Of a stretch of 64,000 nt of DNA, positions 61,319 to 64,000 are shown in pieces. Source of the stretch: Bisbaumannia salifodinae (GTDB lineage Bacteria > Pseudomonadota > Gammaproteobacteria > Pseudomonadales > Halomonadaceae); NCBI RefSeq assembly GCF_039522585.1, contig NZ_BAAADR010000010.1, one strand, 5' to 3'. A program made the position numbers and the translations under genes. A model generated the notes under the pieces. The model had not been told where the DNA came from, made no database searches, and worked only from the letters and a program-made list of their open reading frames with translations. The stretch's first letter is position 1; each line of letters begins with the position of its first letter.

Positions 61319-62599
61319 ATGGCCGACGGCAAAGGCAAGGACGAGGGCAGCAAGCTGCTTTATTGCTCGTTCTGCGGCAAGAATCAGAACGAAGTGCGTA
61401 AGCTGATCGCGGGCCCATCCGTCTACATCTGCGACGAGTGTGTCGATCTGTGCAACGACATCATTCGTGAAGAGGTTCTCGAGGCCGATGCGGAGAGCGA
61501 GGAGGATCGCCTGCCGGTTCCCCGCGAAATCCGTCATACCCTCGATGATTACGTGATCGGCCAGGATCGCGCCAAGATGGTGCTGTCGGTGGCGGTCTAT
61601 AACCACTACAAGCGCCTGCGCGCCGGGGTGAAGAGCGACGACGTCGAACTCGGCAAGTCCAACATCCTGCTGATCGGCCCCACCGGCAGCGGCAAGACCC
61701 TGCTCGCGGAGACCCTGGCGCGGCTGCTCAATGTGCCCTTCACCATCGCCGATGCCACCACCCTCACCGAGGCGGGCTATGTCGGCGAGGACGTGGAGAA
61801 CATCATCCAGAAGCTGCTGCAGAAGTGCGACTACGATGTGGAGAAGGCCCAGCGCGGCATCGTCTACATCGACGAGATCGACAAGATCTCCCGCAAGTCG
61901 GACAACCCCTCCATCACCCGGGACGTCTCCGGGGAAGGGGTGCAGCAGGCCCTGCTCAAGCTGATCGAGGGCACCACCGCCTCGGTACCGCCCCAGGGCG
62001 GGCGCAAGCATCCCCAGCAGGAGTTCCTGCAGGTGGATACCGGCAATATCCTGTTTATCGTCGGCGGCGCCTTCGCCGGCCTCGACAAGGTGATCCGCGA
62101 CCGGGCCGAGAAGGGCGGCATCGGCTTCAATGCCCAGGTCAAGAGCAAGGACGAGAGCAAGGGCGTCGGCGACGTGCTGATGGATGTGGAGCCGGAGGAT
62201 CTGGTCAAGTTCGGCCTGATCCCCGAGTTCGTCGGTCGCCTGCCGGTGATCGCCACCCTCACCGAGCTCAACGAGGATGCGCTGATCCAGATCCTGACCG
62301 AGCCCAAGAACTCCCTGATCAAGCAGTATGCCAAGCTGTTCGAGATGGAGGGCGTGGAGCTGGAGTTCCGCGAGGATGCCCTGCGGGCGGTGGCTGCCAA
62401 GGCCATGGCACGCAAGACCGGGGCCCGCGGCCTGCGCTCCATTCTCGAGTCGGTGCTGCTCGACACCATGTACGAGATTCCCTCCCTGGAGGGCGTCACT
62501 CAGGTGGTGATCGATGAGTCGGTGATTGCCGGCGAGAGCGAGCCGCTGTTGATCTACTCTCAGCAGGATGAGGGCAAGGTGGCCGGCAAGGACGGCTAG
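61319..62599 (+). CDS. clpX: ATP-dependent unfoldase ClpX
   Basis: 426 residues. N-terminal zinc domain (YCSFCGKNQNEVRKLIAG, YICDECVDLCN), AAA+ module with Walker A GPTGSGKTLLAETLA, Walker B GIVYIDEIDK and the pore loop GYVGEDVEN; sensor 2 region ARKTGARGLRSI. Start ATG at 61319; upstream frame to 61211 is not ClpX. Followed by a terminator. Confidence 0.96.
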   Translation: MADGKGKDEGSKLLYCSFCGKNQNEVRKLIAGPSVYICDECVDLCNDIIREEVLEADAESEEDRLPVPREIRHTLDDYVIGQDRAKMVLSVAVYNHYKRLRAGVKSDDVELGKSNILLIGPTGSGKTLLAETLARLLNVPFTIADATTLTEAGYVGEDVENIIQKLLQKCDYDVEKAQRGIVYIDEIDKISRKSDNPSITRDVSGEGVQQALLKLIEGTTASVPPQGGRKHPQQEFLQVDTGNILFIVGGAFAGLDKVIRDRAEKGGIGFNAQVKSKDESKGVGDVLMDVEPEDLVKFGLIPEFVGRLPVIATLTELNEDALIQILTEPKNSLIKQYAKLFEMEGVELEFREDALRAVAAKAMARKTGARGLRSILESVLLDTMYEIPSLEGVTQVVIDESVIAGESEPLLIYSQQDEGKVAGKDG

Positions 62600-62617
62600 G
62601 CGCCTCCCCGTCTCATG

Positions 62618-62640
62618 GGGCCGCCCCGGCGGCCCTTTTT
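62618..62640 (+). terminator. clpX terminator
   Basis: GGGCCGC / GCGGCCC stem followed by TTTTTTGTGTG, 18 bases after the clpX stop, separating it from lon. Confidence 0.85.
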
Positions 62641-62651
62641 TGTGTGCCCCG

Positions 62652-62678
62652 CTTGCAAAGGGGACGGGTCGCCCCCAT
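62652..62678 (+). promoter_or_regulatory. Sigma-32-like heat-shock promoter of lon
   Basis: CTTGCAA (62652-62658), 14-base spacer, CCCCAT (62673-62678) followed by CA; same spacing as the tig promoter. Confidence 0.75.
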
Positions 62679-62717
62679 CACCTGACCAATCCCTTCGAGT
62701 TTTGAGGAACGTCTGCG

Positions 62718-64000
62718 ATGCAGCAGAACGCCGAACAGACCCAGAGTCTGCCCCTGTTGCCCCTGCGCGATGTGGTCGTCTACCCGCAGATGGTCATCCC
62801 GCTGTTCGTGGGCCGCGAGAAATCGATCCTGGCCCTGGAGGCCGCCATGGCCGCCGACAAGCGGGTGCTGCTGGTGGCCCAGCGCGAGGCCGGCCAGGAC
62901 GACCCCGATCGCAACGATCTCTTCGCCGTGGGCACCGTGGCCGAGATCATGCAGCTGCTCAAGCTCCCCGACGGTACCGTCAAGGTACTGATCGAGGGCG
63001 AGTCCCGGGCCGACGTGGTGAGCCTCGACGAGGTCGAGGGTTACACCCGCGGCGAGGTGCGCCTGCGTGAGAGCGAGCCGTTGAGCCCCCGGGAGCAGGA
63101 TTCCCTGGTGCGGGTGCTGCTCAACCAGTTCGAGCAGTACGTCAAGCTCTCCAAGAAGGTGCCCAATGAGGTGCTCAACTCCCTGGCCGGCATCGAGGAT
63201 CCCAGCCGCCTGGTGGATACCATCTGCGCCCACCTGTCGCTGAAGATCGACGACAAGCAGGAGCTGCTGGAGATGGATCGGGTGCGCGATCGCATCGAGC
63301 ACCTGATGGCGCTGATCGAGGCGGAGATCGATCTGCTGCAGGTAGAGAAGCGCATCCGCTCCCGGGTCAAGGACCAGATGGAGAAGTCCCAGCGGGAGTA
63401 CTATCTCAACGAGCAGATGAAGGCCATCCAGAAGGAGATGGGCGAGCTCGAGAACGTGCCCAACGAGGCCGAGAAGTACGAGACGGCGATCCAGGAGTCC
63501 GGCATGCCCAAGGAGGCCGCCGAGAAGGCGACCCAGGAGCTGGGCAAGCTGAAGATGATGGCGCCCAACTCCGCCGAGGCCACCGTGGTGCGCTCCTACC
63601 TGGACTGGCTGATCTCGGTACCCTGGAAGAAGCGCACCCGGGTCAAGCACGACCTGGCGCGTGCCGCCGAGGTGCTGGACGCCGATCACTATGGCCTGGA
63701 AGAGGTCAAGGAACGGATCCTCGAGTACCTGGCGGTGCAGAAGCGCGTCAAGAAGCTCAAGGGGCCGGTGCTCTGCCTGGTGGGGCCGCCCGGGGTGGGC
63801 AAGACCTCCCTCGGCCAGTCCATCGCCCGGGCCACCAACCGCAAGTATGTGCGCCTGGCCCTGGGGGGGGTGCGCGACGAGTCGGAGATCCGCGGCCATC
63901 GCCGTACCTATATCGGTTCCCTGCCGGGCAAGCTGATCCAGCGCATGAGCAAGGCCGGGGTCAAGAACCCGCTCTTCCTCTTCGACGAGGTCGACAAGAT
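62718..64000 (+). CDS. lon: ATP-dependent Lon protease, N-terminal part (runs off the end of the window)
   Basis: 427 codons are present and the frame is open to the last base. Substrate-binding N-domain (LPLRDVVVYPQMVIPLFVGR), long helical region (EYYLNEQMKAIQKEMGE) and AAA+ Walker A LVGPPGVGKTSLGQS; Walker B FLFDEVDK is at the very end. Serine-Lys protease domain lies outside. The ATG at 62718 has weak ribosome site TTGAGGAA. Confidence 0.96.
   Translation, partial: MQQNAEQTQSLPLLPLRDVVVYPQMVIPLFVGREKSILALEAAMAADKRVLLVAQREAGQDDPDRNDLFAVGTVAEIMQLLKLPDGTVKVLIEGESRADVVSLDEVEGYTRGEVRLRESEPLSPREQDSLVRVLLNQFEQYVKLSKKVPNEVLNSLAGIEDPSRLVDTICAHLSLKIDDKQELLEMDRVRDRIEHLMALIEAEIDLLQVEKRIRSRVKDQMEKSQREYYLNEQMKAIQKEMGELENVPNEAEKYETAIQESGMPKEAAEKATQELGKLKMMAPNSAEATVVRSYLDWLISVPWKKRTRVKHDLARAAEVLDADHYGLEEVKERILEYLAVQKRVKKLKGPVLCLVGPPGVGKTSLGQSIARATNRKYVRLALGGVRDESEIRGHRRTYIGSLPGKLIQRMSKAGVKNPLFLFDEVDK

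Overview
The window is about 64 kb of GC-rich (visibly well over 60% G+C), densely coding chromosomal DNA from a gammaproteobacterium, most likely a Halomonadaceae member (Halomonas-like). This rests on gene content and order, not on a search: lexA-dinB next to psrA, a YkuD-family gene, nagZ, hpt and a methylthioinosine phosphorylase; rraA, acnB, queC-queE-queD; tRNA-Pro/Arg/His/His followed by tig-clpP-clpX-lon. No prophage, transposase or CRISPR array was seen, so this is mainly core genome with a few accessory-looking parts.

Layout. 1-5.5 kb: a cupin-type regulator, then a molybdenum cofactor operon (mobA, mobB, moeA, a moaC-moaD fusion, moaE, moaA). 5.5-12 kb: an H-NS-like small protein, an RNase J-like nuclease, purU, a CbiM-like membrane protein, a manganese-riboswitch-controlled TMEM165/GDT1 exporter, and the SOS operon lexA-dinB with two LexA boxes. 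12-16 kb: psrA, a cytoplasmic YkuD enzyme, nagZ, hpt and the thioinosine phosphorylase (cell wall and purine salvage). 16-25 kb: acyl-CoA metabolism (acyl-CoA ligase, LiuR-type regulator with its operator, isobutyryl-CoA dehydrogenase, 3-hydroxyisobutyryl-CoA hydrolase; a MATE pump; gcdH with a CoA-transferase). 25-30.6 kb: an accessory-looking metallophore uptake module (AraC regulator, TonB receptor, methyltransferase, MFS permease, with ATGA overlaps). 30.6-40.6 kb: ppsR/ppsA, ggt, a membrane glycerophosphodiesterase, a dicarboxylate/amino-acid symporter and rraA. 40.8-50.8 kb: a lipoprotein behind a MerR-type promoter, an outer-membrane barrel with a frameshifted signal peptide, acnB, DUF1289, miaE and a 1296-residue SARP/AAA/TPR regulator. 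50.8-58.3 kb: preQ0 synthesis, small membrane proteins, asparaginase, mtnN and folD. 58.3-64 kb: four tRNAs and tig-clpP-clpX-lon, with sigma-32-like promoters before tig and lon; lon runs off the end.

The most unusual signal is a set of short tandem arrays placed immediately downstream of gene stop codons. After hpt (96-bp units), ggt (81/74/59-bp units) and queE (68-bp units) the units carry degenerate copies of the gene's own C-terminal codons and stop. The copies nearest the gene are best preserved and the farthest are most decayed, and many changes among the tail codons are synonymous. In the queE-queD gap the units form three 22-codon micro-ORFs chained by one-base stop/start overlaps. 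A fourth, recent 92-bp duplication sits between a small membrane protein and a VTT-domain gene. This looks like a recurrent process acting at gene 3' ends and I know of no established name for it. Next to the ggt array is a 186-bp imperfect palindrome with matching ends.
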